A stretch of 25,523 nt of DNA, taken from the NCBI GenBank assembly GCA_934438135.1, contig CAKSBP010000041.1:1-25523 (forward strand). The letters are read 5' to 3'. This document shows, piece after piece, positions 16,151 to 23,303 of this stretch. The notes beneath the pieces were generated by a model. That model searched no databases. It was not told the origin of the DNA and was given only the letters and a program-made list of their open reading frames with translations. The number at the start of each line of letters is the position of its first letter. Within the stretch, counting starts at the first letter, position 1. The position numbers and the translations under genes are program-made. Source of the stretch: an uncultured Clostridium sp. (GTDB taxonomy: Bacteria; Bacillota; Clostridia; Lachnospirales; Lachnospiraceae).

Positions 16151-17020
16151 TTGAAAATTCTAGTGTTAGGCGGTACGAGATATTTTGGAAAACACCTGGT
16201 AGAAAATCTGCTGGAGAAAGGATATGACGTCACCATTGCGACGCGGGGGATAACCAAAGACAGCTATGGAAGTTCAGTAGAACGGATAAATCTGGAACGT
16301 ACAGACGAATCGGATTTAAAATCTAAACTTGGTCAGAAATATTTTGATGTAGTGTATGATAATATTGCTTATTGTTCCAATGATGTAAAGTATGTATTAG
16401 AGACATTGAACTGTGAACGTTATATTATGGTATCCTCATCCTCGGTATATCCGTTAACCTGGGATATAAAAGAAGAGATGTTTCAGCCGGAAAATAAGGA
16501 TTTAGTCTGGTGTTCTAGAGGAATATATTCCTATGGAGAGGGAAAGAGACAGGCAGAAGCAGCAGTAGTAAATCAATATGATGGCAGGAATTATGTTCTT
16601 GTCCGTTTCCCATTTGTATGGGGAAAGAATGACTATACAGGAAGACTTAGATTTTACGTAGAGCATGTTCAGAAGGAAAAACCAATGTTCATTGATAATC
16701 TGGACTGTCAGATGAGTGTCATTAGTGAAGAGGAAGCGGGTGATTTTCTGGCTTCCCTGGCGGAGAGTCAATGCATCGGTGTAATAAATGCATGCAGTGA
16801 TGGAACAGTTTCTATAAAACAGGTGCTTGAGTATGTAGAGGAGAAGACAGGAAAGAGAGCGATACTGAATCGTTCTGGTGAGAAAGCACCATTTAATGAA
16901 GTGGAAGAATACAGTCTGAATACAAAGAAAGCAAAGCAGGCAGGATATGTATTTCAGAATGTAAGAGAGTGGTTATATGATGTTCTGGATGCTTATATAG
17001 AAAGAAAAGAACAGGACTAA
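16151..17020 (+). CDS. NAD(P)-dependent epimerase/dehydratase (atypical SDR)
   Basis: A soluble Rossmann-fold protein, 289 aa from the start chosen here. It shows ILVLGGTRYFGKHLVE at the N-terminus (dinucleotide-binding GGTxxFG), a VSSSSVYP strand, and YGEGKRQAE, a YxxxK catalytic pair. The C-terminus (FNEVEEYSLNTKKAKQAG) is of the type that binds substrate in extended SDRs. The substrate is unknown; relatives act on nucleotide sugars or serve as RNA-binding SDRs (CSP41-like). The start is TTG at 16151 because GGAGGAG (16139-16145) is at the right distance and the Rossmann strand begins at once. A frame-open TTG at 16118 has no ribosome site. A strong terminator follows at 17097. Confidence 0.85.
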   Translation: MKILVLGGTRYFGKHLVENLLEKGYDVTIATRGITKDSYGSSVERINLERTDESDLKSKLGQKYFDVVYDNIAYCSNDVKYVLETLNCERYIMVSSSSVYPLTWDIKEEMFQPENKDLVWCSRGIYSYGEGKRQAEAAVVNQYDGRNYVLVRFPFVWGKNDYTGRLRFYVEHVQKEKPMFIDNLDCQMSVISEEEAGDFLASLAESQCIGVINACSDGTVSIKQVLEYVEEKTGKRAILNRSGEKAPFNEVEEYSLNTKKAKQAGYVFQNVREWLYDVLDAYIERKEQD

Positions 17021-17096
17021 CACTGACTGAATATAAGTTTCGTGGCATGGTAATGTTTCTTTCTGATGTGTTGGAAACGGAATACATGTTTTTAAG

Positions 17097-17144
17097 AAAG
17101 AGTCTATGAAGTGTGAAAAATTATCAATTCATAGACTCTTTTTT
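17097..17144 (+). terminator. Strong terminator downstream of the epimerase gene
   Basis: AAAGAGTCTATGAA (17097-17110) and TTCATAGACTCTTT (17128-17141) are perfectly complementary over 14 bp with a 17-nt loop, and the T-run continues to 17144. The A-run on the left arm means it could also work in the reverse direction. Confidence 0.92.
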
Positions 17145-17171
17145 ACGGAAAAGTAGGAAATTATAAAAAAC

Positions 17172-17200
17172 TTGAAAGTAAGAATTACGTTTTGTATAAT
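17172..17200 (+). promoter_or_regulatory. Near-consensus promoter of the prenyltransferase-idi unit
   Basis: TTGAAA (17172-17177) and TATAAT (17195-17200) are separated by exactly 17 nt. This is the best sigma-A-type promoter in the window. The transcript would begin near 17207, about 400 nt before the prenyltransferase start codon. Confidence 0.8.
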
Positions 17201-17206
17201 TAGAAA

Positions 17207-17612
17207 TATAATTTTCCCCTTGAAAAAGGGAAACAAAACGACAGCTGCATTCAGGTATCTAAAACCATAATTGCATATTTTAGCATATTATGATAGACTT
17301 AATTACATTGGAAACCGCCCGGCTGGTGAAGAGCCCCCCCTTTTTAGGACTCTTGGGTGGATAGGCAGAACGTAGCAGACTGGTATTGCCTTAAACAGGC
17401 ATACAGAATTATGTTTACCAATAGAAAAAGGAACGAAATAATAGTTTGGCACTATTTTATGGGGAAATAGTGGGTAGGACTTATTTGTCTTAAATTACGA
17501 AAGAAAGCTGGAAGAAATATTTTTCTGGTACATAGAAGTAAATATGGTTCGTGATACATACATCATAGGAGAATGCATCTATAAGCGAAGAGTTAATGAT
17601 TTGTGATACAAA
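17207..17612 (+). ncRNA. Long hairpin-rich leader or separate structured RNA, family unknown
   Basis: Between the strong promoter and the prenyltransferase gene lies about 400 nt with no credible ORF and several inverted repeats. (1) TTTCCC/GGGAAA at 17213-17233. (2) CCGCCC (17315-17320) with GGGTGG (17355-17360), enclosing AAGAG (17329-17333) with CTCTT (17350-17354), a one-sided GGCTGGTG bulge and a C7T5 loop. (3) GTAT-T-GCC (17383-17390) with GGCATAC (17398-17404). (4) CACTATTT (17450-17457) with AAATAGTG (17465-17472). I compared it by memory with common riboswitches, T-boxes, 6S, SRP, tmRNA and RNase P and recognised none. It may be a riboswitch-like leader or an independent small RNA. 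No clear terminator precedes the gene. That it is transcribed is inferred from the promoter. Confidence 0.45.
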
Positions 17613-18830
17613 GTGAGGGCAGATATCCAGAAACATTTAGCTTATGAAGTGAAGGAGATGTTATTTACATTGGGGATAAGTGAAGATATGAATCGGATGA
17701 AAGATGTGCAGTGGTCAGAGAAAATGAAAGTTTACTTTGAGCAGGTTATGCGGGCTATTTCACCTTCTGTGGGAAATCTTGGAAGCGGCGAAATTTTAAG
17801 AGACATTGAAGAAAATACAAGAAACAGGGGTGCACTGGAAGTGTCGGCGGAGGATCTGCAGAAAGCAGTGCTTGATAACACGCCAATTTTCTATCGTCAT
17901 GACTTGAAGAAACTTTTGCATAATCTGGGAATCGATAAAGGGGAATCCGATGCGAAAAGAAAGGAAGATGCGGTAGGAAAAATATGCCGCGATATTATGA
18001 GAGCTTCGGATATTGCTGGAGTTTCGGCTGATAAGGAACTTATAAAAAAGATTTTAAAGGTATATCAAAATGTTTTATTAAGTCCAAGGGTAAAAATCTC
18101 CTTTGGCACAACAACGAAGAAAGCAGAGCACCGTGAATTAGAGGTGCGCTATATGAGTAATGATAATGTACATAATCCATTTGCCATAGCGATTGAAAAT
18201 CAGCTGTTTCAGATGGGAGGGCATCCGGTAGAGAAGCTTTTTGAAGAGTTATCCAGCAGTTTTCCGGTTATGGGATATGGTGTTGATTTTTCTGCATCGT
18301 CTGGTATAAAATATATGGTGACGGTATTTGCACCTCACCTGCCACAGCAGGTGGAAAAGGTATTCGGACTTGTGAATGTGCCGGAGAGTATTTTAAAAAG
18401 CAAGGAATTTTTGAGTAAGTATAGAGCGTTGTATATTAGTGCAGTCATGACGAATTTTTTACAGAAGACGGTATCACTTCGATTTGATACAAAGCAGATT
18501 GGAATGGTTACGTCGAAGCTGATTATGGAGATGCTTACTGACTTGAAATTTGAAATACCGAAGATAGAACTCATGGAGTTATGTAGAGGTGCCAGAACTA
18601 TGGTAATTACGTATAACTGGCAGGTTTCAAGAATACAAAAGATTGCTTTCGAAGTAGAACCAAGAAAGGAAGCAGAGATACCAAAGAATTTAAATGCGAA
18701 AATTGAAACATTTATACAAAAGGTTCCATTTTATTCGCAGGAGAAAAAATATGTATATGCCATTTCTTTTACGAAGAAAGGACAGTATATGAAAATTGAA
18801 AACTTCTATTCGGAGGAACGGATAGAATAA
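17613..18830 (+). CDS. Putative ABBA-fold (NphB/CloQ-like) aromatic prenyltransferase with N-terminal extension
   Basis: Predicted to attach a prenyl group from DMAPP or a longer diphosphate to an aromatic or similar acceptor. Residues ~119-405 align by eye with Streptomyces NphB throughout: NPFAIAIENQLFQMGGHPVEKL (189-210) with NphB's DPYA...LFPATGHPVDDL; Asp225 with NphB Asp110; Lys233 near its Lys118/119; AFFP-like VFAP; ITYNWQVSRIQKIAF with TLNWETGKIDRLCF (Arg228 replaced by Lys); KVPFYSQEKKYVYA with KAPYAYVGEKRTLVYG; and Lys394 with Lys284. The Mg-binding Asp62 position appears to be Glu. Residues 1-118 are extra (NphB is about 307 aa), helical, and partly repeat the 93-155 segment. The start is GTG at 17613, the first codon after an in-frame TGA at 17604, without a ribosome site; its first bases overlap the stop of a six-codon frame (17596-17616). 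idi follows after 11 nt. Acceptor unknown. Confidence 0.75.
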   Translation: MRADIQKHLAYEVKEMLFTLGISEDMNRMKDVQWSEKMKVYFEQVMRAISPSVGNLGSGEILRDIEENTRNRGALEVSAEDLQKAVLDNTPIFYRHDLKKLLHNLGIDKGESDAKRKEDAVGKICRDIMRASDIAGVSADKELIKKILKVYQNVLLSPRVKISFGTTTKKAEHRELEVRYMSNDNVHNPFAIAIENQLFQMGGHPVEKLFEELSSSFPVMGYGVDFSASSGIKYMVTVFAPHLPQQVEKVFGLVNVPESILKSKEFLSKYRALYISAVMTNFLQKTVSLRFDTKQIGMVTSKLIMEMLTDLKFEIPKIELMELCRGARTMVITYNWQVSRIQKIAFEVEPRKEAEIPKNLNAKIETFIQKVPFYSQEKKYVYAISFTKKGQYMKIENFYSEERIE

Positions 18831-18841
18831 AGGGGTATTAT

Positions 18842-19357
18842 ATGAAAAAAATGGTTATTTGCGTGGATGAATTGGATCAGCCGACTGGTAGTATGGAGAA
18901 GATGGAGGCACATCTGAGGGGATGTCTGCATCGTGCATTTTCTATCTTTATTTATAATTCAGAGGGGAAGATGCTTCTTCAGAGAAGGGCGGCAGATAAG
19001 TATCATTCCGGAGGATTATGGACCAATGCCTGCTGCAGCCACCCTGCTCCAGAAGAGGCGTTGGAAGAAACGATTCACAGACGTCTGTTAGAGGAGATGG
19101 GGTTTGACTGTTCCCTGCGGGAAATTCATCAGTTCCTTTATAAAGCAAGTCTGGATCACGGACTTGTGGAACATGAATATGATCATGTATTTGTGGGAAC
19201 TTATGATGGAGAAGTTTTCCTAAATCCGGAAGAAGCAGACGATTATAAATGGATGTCTATTGAAGAGTTAAGAAACGATGTATGTGAGAGACCGGAGTTA
19301 TATACGATATGGTTTCGTATTGCACTGGAAAAGGTTTTAGAAAACTATAAAAAATAA
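18842..19357 (+). CDS. idi: Isopentenyl-diphosphate delta-isomerase, type I (Nudix)
   Basis: Interconverts IPP and DMAPP in the cytosol, supplying the allylic diphosphate for prenyl transfer. The 171-residue protein has the type I Nudix layout: HLRGCLHRAFSIFIYN, LLQRRAADKYHSGGLWTNACCSHP with the catalytic-type Cys65 and His67, the Nudix-like EEALEETIHRRLLEEMGF, and VEHEYDHVF with Glu110 and Glu112. Length and motifs are normal, so it should be active. It starts 11 nt after the prenyltransferase stop with AAAGGGG as ribosome site, so the two are almost certainly one transcript. A terminator follows. Type I Idi is not essential where IPP and DMAPP are both made by the MEP route, so pairing it with a prenyltransferase suggests a dedicated supply of DMAPP. 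Confidence 0.95.
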   Translation: MKKMVICVDELDQPTGSMEKMEAHLRGCLHRAFSIFIYNSEGKMLLQRRAADKYHSGGLWTNACCSHPAPEEALEETIHRRLLEEMGFDCSLREIHQFLYKASLDHGLVEHEYDHVFVGTYDGEVFLNPEEADDYKWMSIEELRNDVCERPELYTIWFRIALEKVLENYKK

Positions 19358-19366
19358 CGAGAATAG

Positions 19367-19409
19367 AAAGAACTGATTGCAGTAAATTCTGCATATTGGT
19401 TCTTTTTTT
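19367..19409 (+). terminator. Terminator downstream of idi
   Basis: AAAGAACT (19367-19374) pairs with GGTTCTTT (19398 onward), GCAG with CTGC inside, with a small internal loop, and a run of seven T closes it. It begins 9 nt after the idi stop. Confidence 0.8.
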
Positions 19410-19457
19410 ATTAAAACTATATTTATTTTTGTTTAAAACAGACAATTTTTCCAGTCG

Positions 19458-19486
19458 TGTCAAAAAATAATACATGTTGGTAAAAT
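19458..19486 (+). promoter_or_regulatory. Probable promoter of the cellulase gene
   Basis: TGTCAA (19458-19463) and TAAAAT (19481-19486) are 17 nt apart, leaving a leader of about 55 nt that ends in AGGAGGGG before the ATG at 19550. It is a reasonable match, not perfect. Confidence 0.45.
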
Positions 19487-19549
19487 GTGTAGACGTTATA
19501 TTTCTGCTGTGCTAAATTAAACATATAAAATAAAAATAGGAGGGGTAAT

Positions 19550-21412
19550 ATGTTCAGCAAAACAAGCAAGCGTGCATTTGCATTTTTATTAAGTTTTGTA
19601 TTAGTTTTAACAAGCTTTATTTCTTTTGCAGGAACGAAGCAGGTTTTGGCTGCGTCTAAAGCAGGACTTACATTAAAAGTTGAAGCTGGAAATGGCTGGA
19701 ATGATGGAAAAGCTGATTATCAGCAGTTCAACTGTACATTAACAAATGAATCTTCCAGTACAGTTTCAGATTGGGAAATTGCATTTACCTTCGCTGCAGG
19801 AGCAGTGTTAAATCAGGGATGGTGCGGTACATATGATATGGCAGACGATGGTACATTAACCATCACAGCAAGTGATTCAAACGCAAAACTTTCCGTAGGT
19901 GGTTCTACTACATTTGGTTTTATCGTAATCAATGGTGGTACATGGAGTGATGATAATGTAAAAGTTGTGAAACCAGCTTCCGGAGAAACACCAGCAACAA
20001 CAGAAGCACCAGCTGTAACAAGTGAAGTGCCAGCAACAACAGAAGCACCAGCAACAACAGAAGCACCAGCTGTAACAAGCGAAGCACCAGTTGTAACAAG
20101 TAATGCACCTGCTGCATCCGAAGAACCAAAACCTTCAGAAACAGCGGCTGTTCCTTCACCAACTGTTTCTACGCCAGCAGTTTCTCAGGACTGGTTATAC
20201 ACAGATGGGAGCAGGATTCTTGATAAGAACGGAAAACAGGTTTGGTTAACTGGTCTTAACTGGTTCGGATTTAACACAGGTACAAATTGTTTTGATGGTA
20301 TGTGGGCATGTGATGTTGATAAGGCATTAACAGAAATTGCAAACAGAGGATTTAACTTACTTCGTGTCCCAATTTCCAGTGAATTATTATTAGACTGGAA
20401 GAATGGTGAATATCCAAAGGCATGCCTGACAACATACGGAATTAATGAATATTTACAGGATAAGAACAGTCTTGAAATTTTCGATCATGTTATTGATAAA
20501 TGTAATGAATTAGGTCTTAAAATCATGATTGATATCCACAGTGTTGAAACAAATGCTGCAGGACATTATGCGCCATTATGGTATACAGAAAATGTGACAG
20601 AAGGTATGTATCTGGATTCTTTAGACTGGATTTCTGATAGATATAAAGCGGATGATACAATTATCGCATATGATTTAAAGAATGAACCTCATGGTAAAAT
20701 TCAGGAAACATCAAAAGCAATCTGGAATGATTCTGAAGATGAAAACAACTGGAAACATGAAGCAGAAGTAGCTGGACTCACAGTATTAAGAAACAATCCA
20801 AATGCTTTAATTATGGTTGAAGGTACAGAAGTTTATCCTATGGATGTAGAAAATAATAGTGATTTCCATATTAAAGATCCAAAACAGTACTATGGAACAT
20901 GGTGGGGCGGTAACTTAAGAGGTGTTAAGGACTTCCCAGTTAATCTTGGTGAATATCAGAACAAATTAGTTTACTCTCCTCATGACTATGGTCCAAGTGT
21001 ATTCAATCAGGAATGGTTCCACGATGGTGATTTTACAACAGAGTCTTTAAATGCAGACTGCTGGTATGATAACTGGTATTATATTCAGGATCAGAATATT
21101 GCACCATTGTTAATTGGTGAATGGGGTGGATTCATGGATGGTGGAAACAACCAAAAATGGATGGAATGCTTAAGAGACTTTATCAAAGAGAATAAGATTA
21201 ATCATACGTTCTGGTGCTACAATGCTAACTCTGGTGATACAGGCGGATTAGTAGGATATGACTTCTCTACATGGGAAGAAGACAAGTATGCACTAGTAGA
21301 AGATGCATTATGGAAAGTTGATGGCAAGTTTGTTGGATTGAGCCAGGATACACCACTTGGTACAAAGGGTACTTGTGTTGGAGCAATTTCTAATTATCAT
21401 GTAACGGAATAA
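19550..21412 (+). CDS. Secreted endo-beta-1,4-glucanase: CBM2 plus GH5
   Basis: A 620-residue secreted enzyme that cleaves internal beta-1,4 links in cellulose or related glucans. Order: a signal peptide (1 to ~35, basic SKTSKR then a hydrophobic core, likely cut near VLAAS); a CBM2-like cellulose-binding domain (~38-140, with GWNDGKADYQQFNCTLTN and GGSTTFGFIV); a Thr/Ala/Pro/Glu linker (~143-215); and a GH5 barrel (~218-600). The acid/base is Glu379 in YDLKNEPHG and the nucleophile Glu524 in LLIGEWGGF. The TWWGGNLRG and YSPHDYGPSV stretches resemble Acidothermus E1, a GH5_1 enzyme. No surface-anchor motif is seen at the C-terminus, so it is probably released. The ribosome site AGGAGGGG precedes the ATG. 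Single gene with its own promoter and terminator. A diet-fibre-degrading gut host is inferred. Confidence 0.95.
   Translation: MFSKTSKRAFAFLLSFVLVLTSFISFAGTKQVLAASKAGLTLKVEAGNGWNDGKADYQQFNCTLTNESSSTVSDWEIAFTFAAGAVLNQGWCGTYDMADDGTLTITASDSNAKLSVGGSTTFGFIVINGGTWSDDNVKVVKPASGETPATTEAPAVTSEVPATTEAPATTEAPAVTSEAPVVTSNAPAASEEPKPSETAAVPSPTVSTPAVSQDWLYTDGSRILDKNGKQVWLTGLNWFGFNTGTNCFDGMWACDVDKALTEIANRGFNLLRVPISSELLLDWKNGEYPKACLTTYGINEYLQDKNSLEIFDHVIDKCNELGLKIMIDIHSVETNAAGHYAPLWYTENVTEGMYLDSLDWISDRYKADDTIIAYDLKNEPHGKIQETSKAIWNDSEDENNWKHEAEVAGLTVLRNNPNALIMVEGTEVYPMDVENNSDFHIKDPKQYYGTWWGGNLRGVKDFPVNLGEYQNKLVYSPHDYGPSVFNQEWFHDGDFTTESLNADCWYDNWYYIQDQNIAPLLIGEWGGFMDGGNNQKWMECLRDFIKENKINHTFWCYNANSGDTGGLVGYDFSTWEEDKYALVEDALWKVDGKFVGLSQDTPLGTKGTCVGAISNYHVTE
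19991..20107 (+). repeat. Tandem 18/21-bp repeats encoding the cellulase linker
   Basis: Six units follow each other without gaps: 18-bp units encoding PATTEA (19991, 20030, 20048) and 21-bp units encoding PAVTSEV, PAVTSEA and PVVTSNA (20009, 20066, 20087). The 18-bp units are identical at DNA level, which suggests recent duplication by slippage. The product is a flexible, probably disordered linker. The reverse-strand open frame here is a shadow of the repeats. Confidence 0.9.
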
Positions 21413-21429
21413 ATTCAAAAATAATAATG

Positions 21430-21475
21430 GCTGCTATATTCGTCGGTTTGAGCTGATGGATGTGGCAGCTTTTTT
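21430..21475 (+). terminator. Strong terminator downstream of the cellulase gene
   Basis: A 17-bp stem, allowing G-T pairs, forms between 21430-21446 (starting GCTGC) and 21453-21469 (ending GCAGC), with a TTTGAG loop and six T after it. It starts 17 nt after the cellulase stop. Confidence 0.88.
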
Positions 21476-21511
21476 GATTTAGAAAATACACATATAGTTA
21501 TCCTTGCTGGC

Positions 21512-21541
21512 TTGATCTTTCCCACACATCTAGGTTATGAT
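21512..21541 (+). promoter_or_regulatory. Probable promoter of the EamA-ThrE-amidohydrolase operon
   Basis: TTGATC (21512-21517) and TATGAT (21536-21541) are 18 nt apart, shortly after the cellulase terminator and 31 nt before the first start codon. Confidence 0.5.
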
Positions 21542-21572
21542 ATGTAAAACAAAAGAAAGCAGGTGAAATAGT

Positions 21573-22502
21573 TTGAAAAGCAGAAAAATACTAACAAATC
21601 CGGTATGGATTGTGTTAATTGCTTCGCTATGTAATATTTTGTGGGGAAGTGCATTTCCGTTTATTAAAATTGGTTATGAGGAATTTCGGATTACGACTCA
21701 GGTGAGTCAGAAGCTGTTGTTCGCCGGAGTACGTTTTTTTATGTCGGGGGTTCTTCTTCTGATTACATATGTGATTATGTACAGAAAATGTCCGAAACTT
21801 AAGAAAAACAATGTGAAAACGGTGGCAGAACTAGGGCTGGTACAGACAACCTTTCAGTATATCTTTTTTTATATTGGACTGTCCAATACAACTGCAACCA
21901 ATGGTTCCATTGTAAATTCCATGAATGTATTTCTATCGGCCATTTTAGCTCATTTTGTATATACCAATGACAAAATGAATACGCAGAAATGGCTGGGGTG
22001 TTTCCTGGGATTCATGGGAGTGCTGTCAGCGACTATTGGACAGGGAACTATGCGGTTTACCCTACAGGGGGAAGGATTTATTATTATTGCTGATTTGATG
22101 TTTGCCATCGGTTCCGTGATTTCCAAAAAAGCAACTAAGGAAGATGATTCCATGACAGTAACGGCAGTCAATCTGGTATTTGGCGGAGTGATTTTAATTT
22201 TAGCAGGTTTATTTGGTGGAGGAACATTGACACAGATTACTGTAAAAGGCTGTGTGGTTCTGTTCTATCTTGCTGCTCTTTCCGCTGTATCTTTTACTCT
22301 TTGGGCGATGTTGCTAAAATATAATCCAATTGGTAAAATATGCATTTATAATTTTGTAAATCCAGTGTCTGGGACGTTATTATCTGGAATTATGTTAAAA
22401 GAAAATATTTTGCAGATAAAATATTTATTAAGCTTGATTTTAGTATCTGCTGGTATATGTATTGTAAATCTGAAAATTGCAGATACTAAAAAGAGTGCGT
22501 AA
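21573..22502 (+). CDS. EamA/DMT-superfamily transporter
   Basis: A 309-residue membrane protein with about ten hydrophobic segments in two EamA halves. The N-terminal SLCNILWGSAFPFIKIG is the typical first helix (WGS.F...K), and the second half shows GSVISKKATKEDDSMTVTAVN and the closing NPVSGTLLSGIMLKE. Such proteins usually export amino acids or other metabolites; the substrate here is unknown. It begins with TTG at 21573, preceded by AGCAGGTGA; no ATG closer to the first helix fits. The ThrE gene starts 36 nt after its stop, and the whole run to 25442 lacks terminators, so one operon is likely. The exporter neighbours favour amino-acid export. Confidence 0.9.
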   Translation: MKSRKILTNPVWIVLIASLCNILWGSAFPFIKIGYEEFRITTQVSQKLLFAGVRFFMSGVLLLITYVIMYRKCPKLKKNNVKTVAELGLVQTTFQYIFFYIGLSNTTATNGSIVNSMNVFLSAILAHFVYTNDKMNTQKWLGCFLGFMGVLSATIGQGTMRFTLQGEGFIIIADLMFAIGSVISKKATKEDDSMTVTAVNLVFGGVILILAGLFGGGTLTQITVKGCVVLFYLAALSAVSFTLWAMLLKYNPIGKICIYNFVNPVSGTLLSGIMLKENILQIKYLLSLILVSAGICIVNLKIADTKKSA

Positions 22503-22538
22503 GAAAGAAAAAAAGTACGAATGGAAAAGAGGTGTACA

Positions 22539-23294
22539 ATGACACAGGAGCAGGTTGTAAATATTTCAACAGAAATCAGCTATCAGATGCTGAAAAATGG
22601 AGCAGAGATTTATCGGGTGGAACAGTGCGTACGCTATATTTCTAGAGCGTATGGTTTCCCAGATGCAGACTGCTTTGCATTACTGACAAGCCTTGTGGTG
22701 ACGGTGACCAACGGAGAAAAAATCTGCACAAGAACAAAACGTGTGACAGACAGAACGACAAATTTTGATAAGGTTGCAGCATACAATGATTTGTCACGAT
22801 ATTTATGTACCAATCGACCGGATTATTTTACTGCCCATGAAATGCTGGAAAACATCCGCAGACAGAAATCGTATTCCTTTGGAAAAATGACAGGAACCTA
22901 CGTATTTATTTCATTTTTCTTCGGTCTTCTTTATGGTGGGGATTTTATAACAGCACTGCTTACAGGAGCAATTGGAACGGTGATTTATCCGATTCAGTGG
23001 ATTGGGGAAAAGATTGAGTCTAATTTATTTTTTATTAATATGATTACCAGTGCAGCAATGGCATTCTGTGTCTGTATTGTCCACTCATTCATTTATCCTT
23101 ATCATATGGATGCCATGGTTATTGGGCTGATTATGAATCTGGTACCGGGGGTAGCACTTACCCATTGTATGAGAGATTTGATTTCTAATGAGCTGATATC
23201 AGGGCTTGCAAGACTTGCTGAAGTGTTTATCAGTGCAGCAGGAACGGCAGTTGGAGTTTTTGTTGTATTGACATTGTTTGGGTTGTCAGTTTAG
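22539..23294 (+). CDS. Threonine/serine exporter, N-terminal half (ThrE/DUF1212)
   Basis: The first half of a split ThrE-type amino-acid exporter, 251 aa from the preferred start. The soluble N-terminal part carries family features: EISYQMLKNGAEIYRVEQCV, YGFPDADCFALLTSLVVTV, TKRVTDRTTNFDKVAAYNDLSR. About five hydrophobic segments follow from residue ~115, including NLVPGVALTHCMRDLISNE, which is conserved in the family. ATG at 22539 is preferred because AGAGGTG lies ahead of it; an in-frame ATG at 22521 has no good ribosome site. The second half starts 9 nt after the stop. In Corynebacterium a single ThrE protein contains both halves. Confidence 0.92.
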   Translation: MTQEQVVNISTEISYQMLKNGAEIYRVEQCVRYISRAYGFPDADCFALLTSLVVTVTNGEKICTRTKRVTDRTTNFDKVAAYNDLSRYLCTNRPDYFTAHEMLENIRRQKSYSFGKMTGTYVFISFFFGLLYGGDFITALLTGAIGTVIYPIQWIGEKIESNLFFINMITSAAMAFCVCIVHSFIYPYHMDAMVIGLIMNLVPGVALTHCMRDLISNELISGLARLAEVFISAAGTAVGVFVVLTLFGLSV

Positions 23295-23303
23295 GAGGTA
23301 TAC

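Noticed and set aside
17315..17404. 6S, SRP, tmRNA, RNase P, T-box, cobalamin or c-di-GMP riboswitch in the prenyltransferase leader
   Set aside because: None of the conserved sequence blocks I know for these RNAs is present; only the hairpins themselves are supported.
19991..20107. Possible CRISPR-like array
   Set aside because: The units are contiguous, coding, of 18 or 21 bp and have no unique spacers.
19929..20162. Minus-strand Leu-rich open frame
   Set aside because: It is the complement of the Thr/Ala/Pro linker repeats of the cellulase; it has no ribosome site and is low in complexity.
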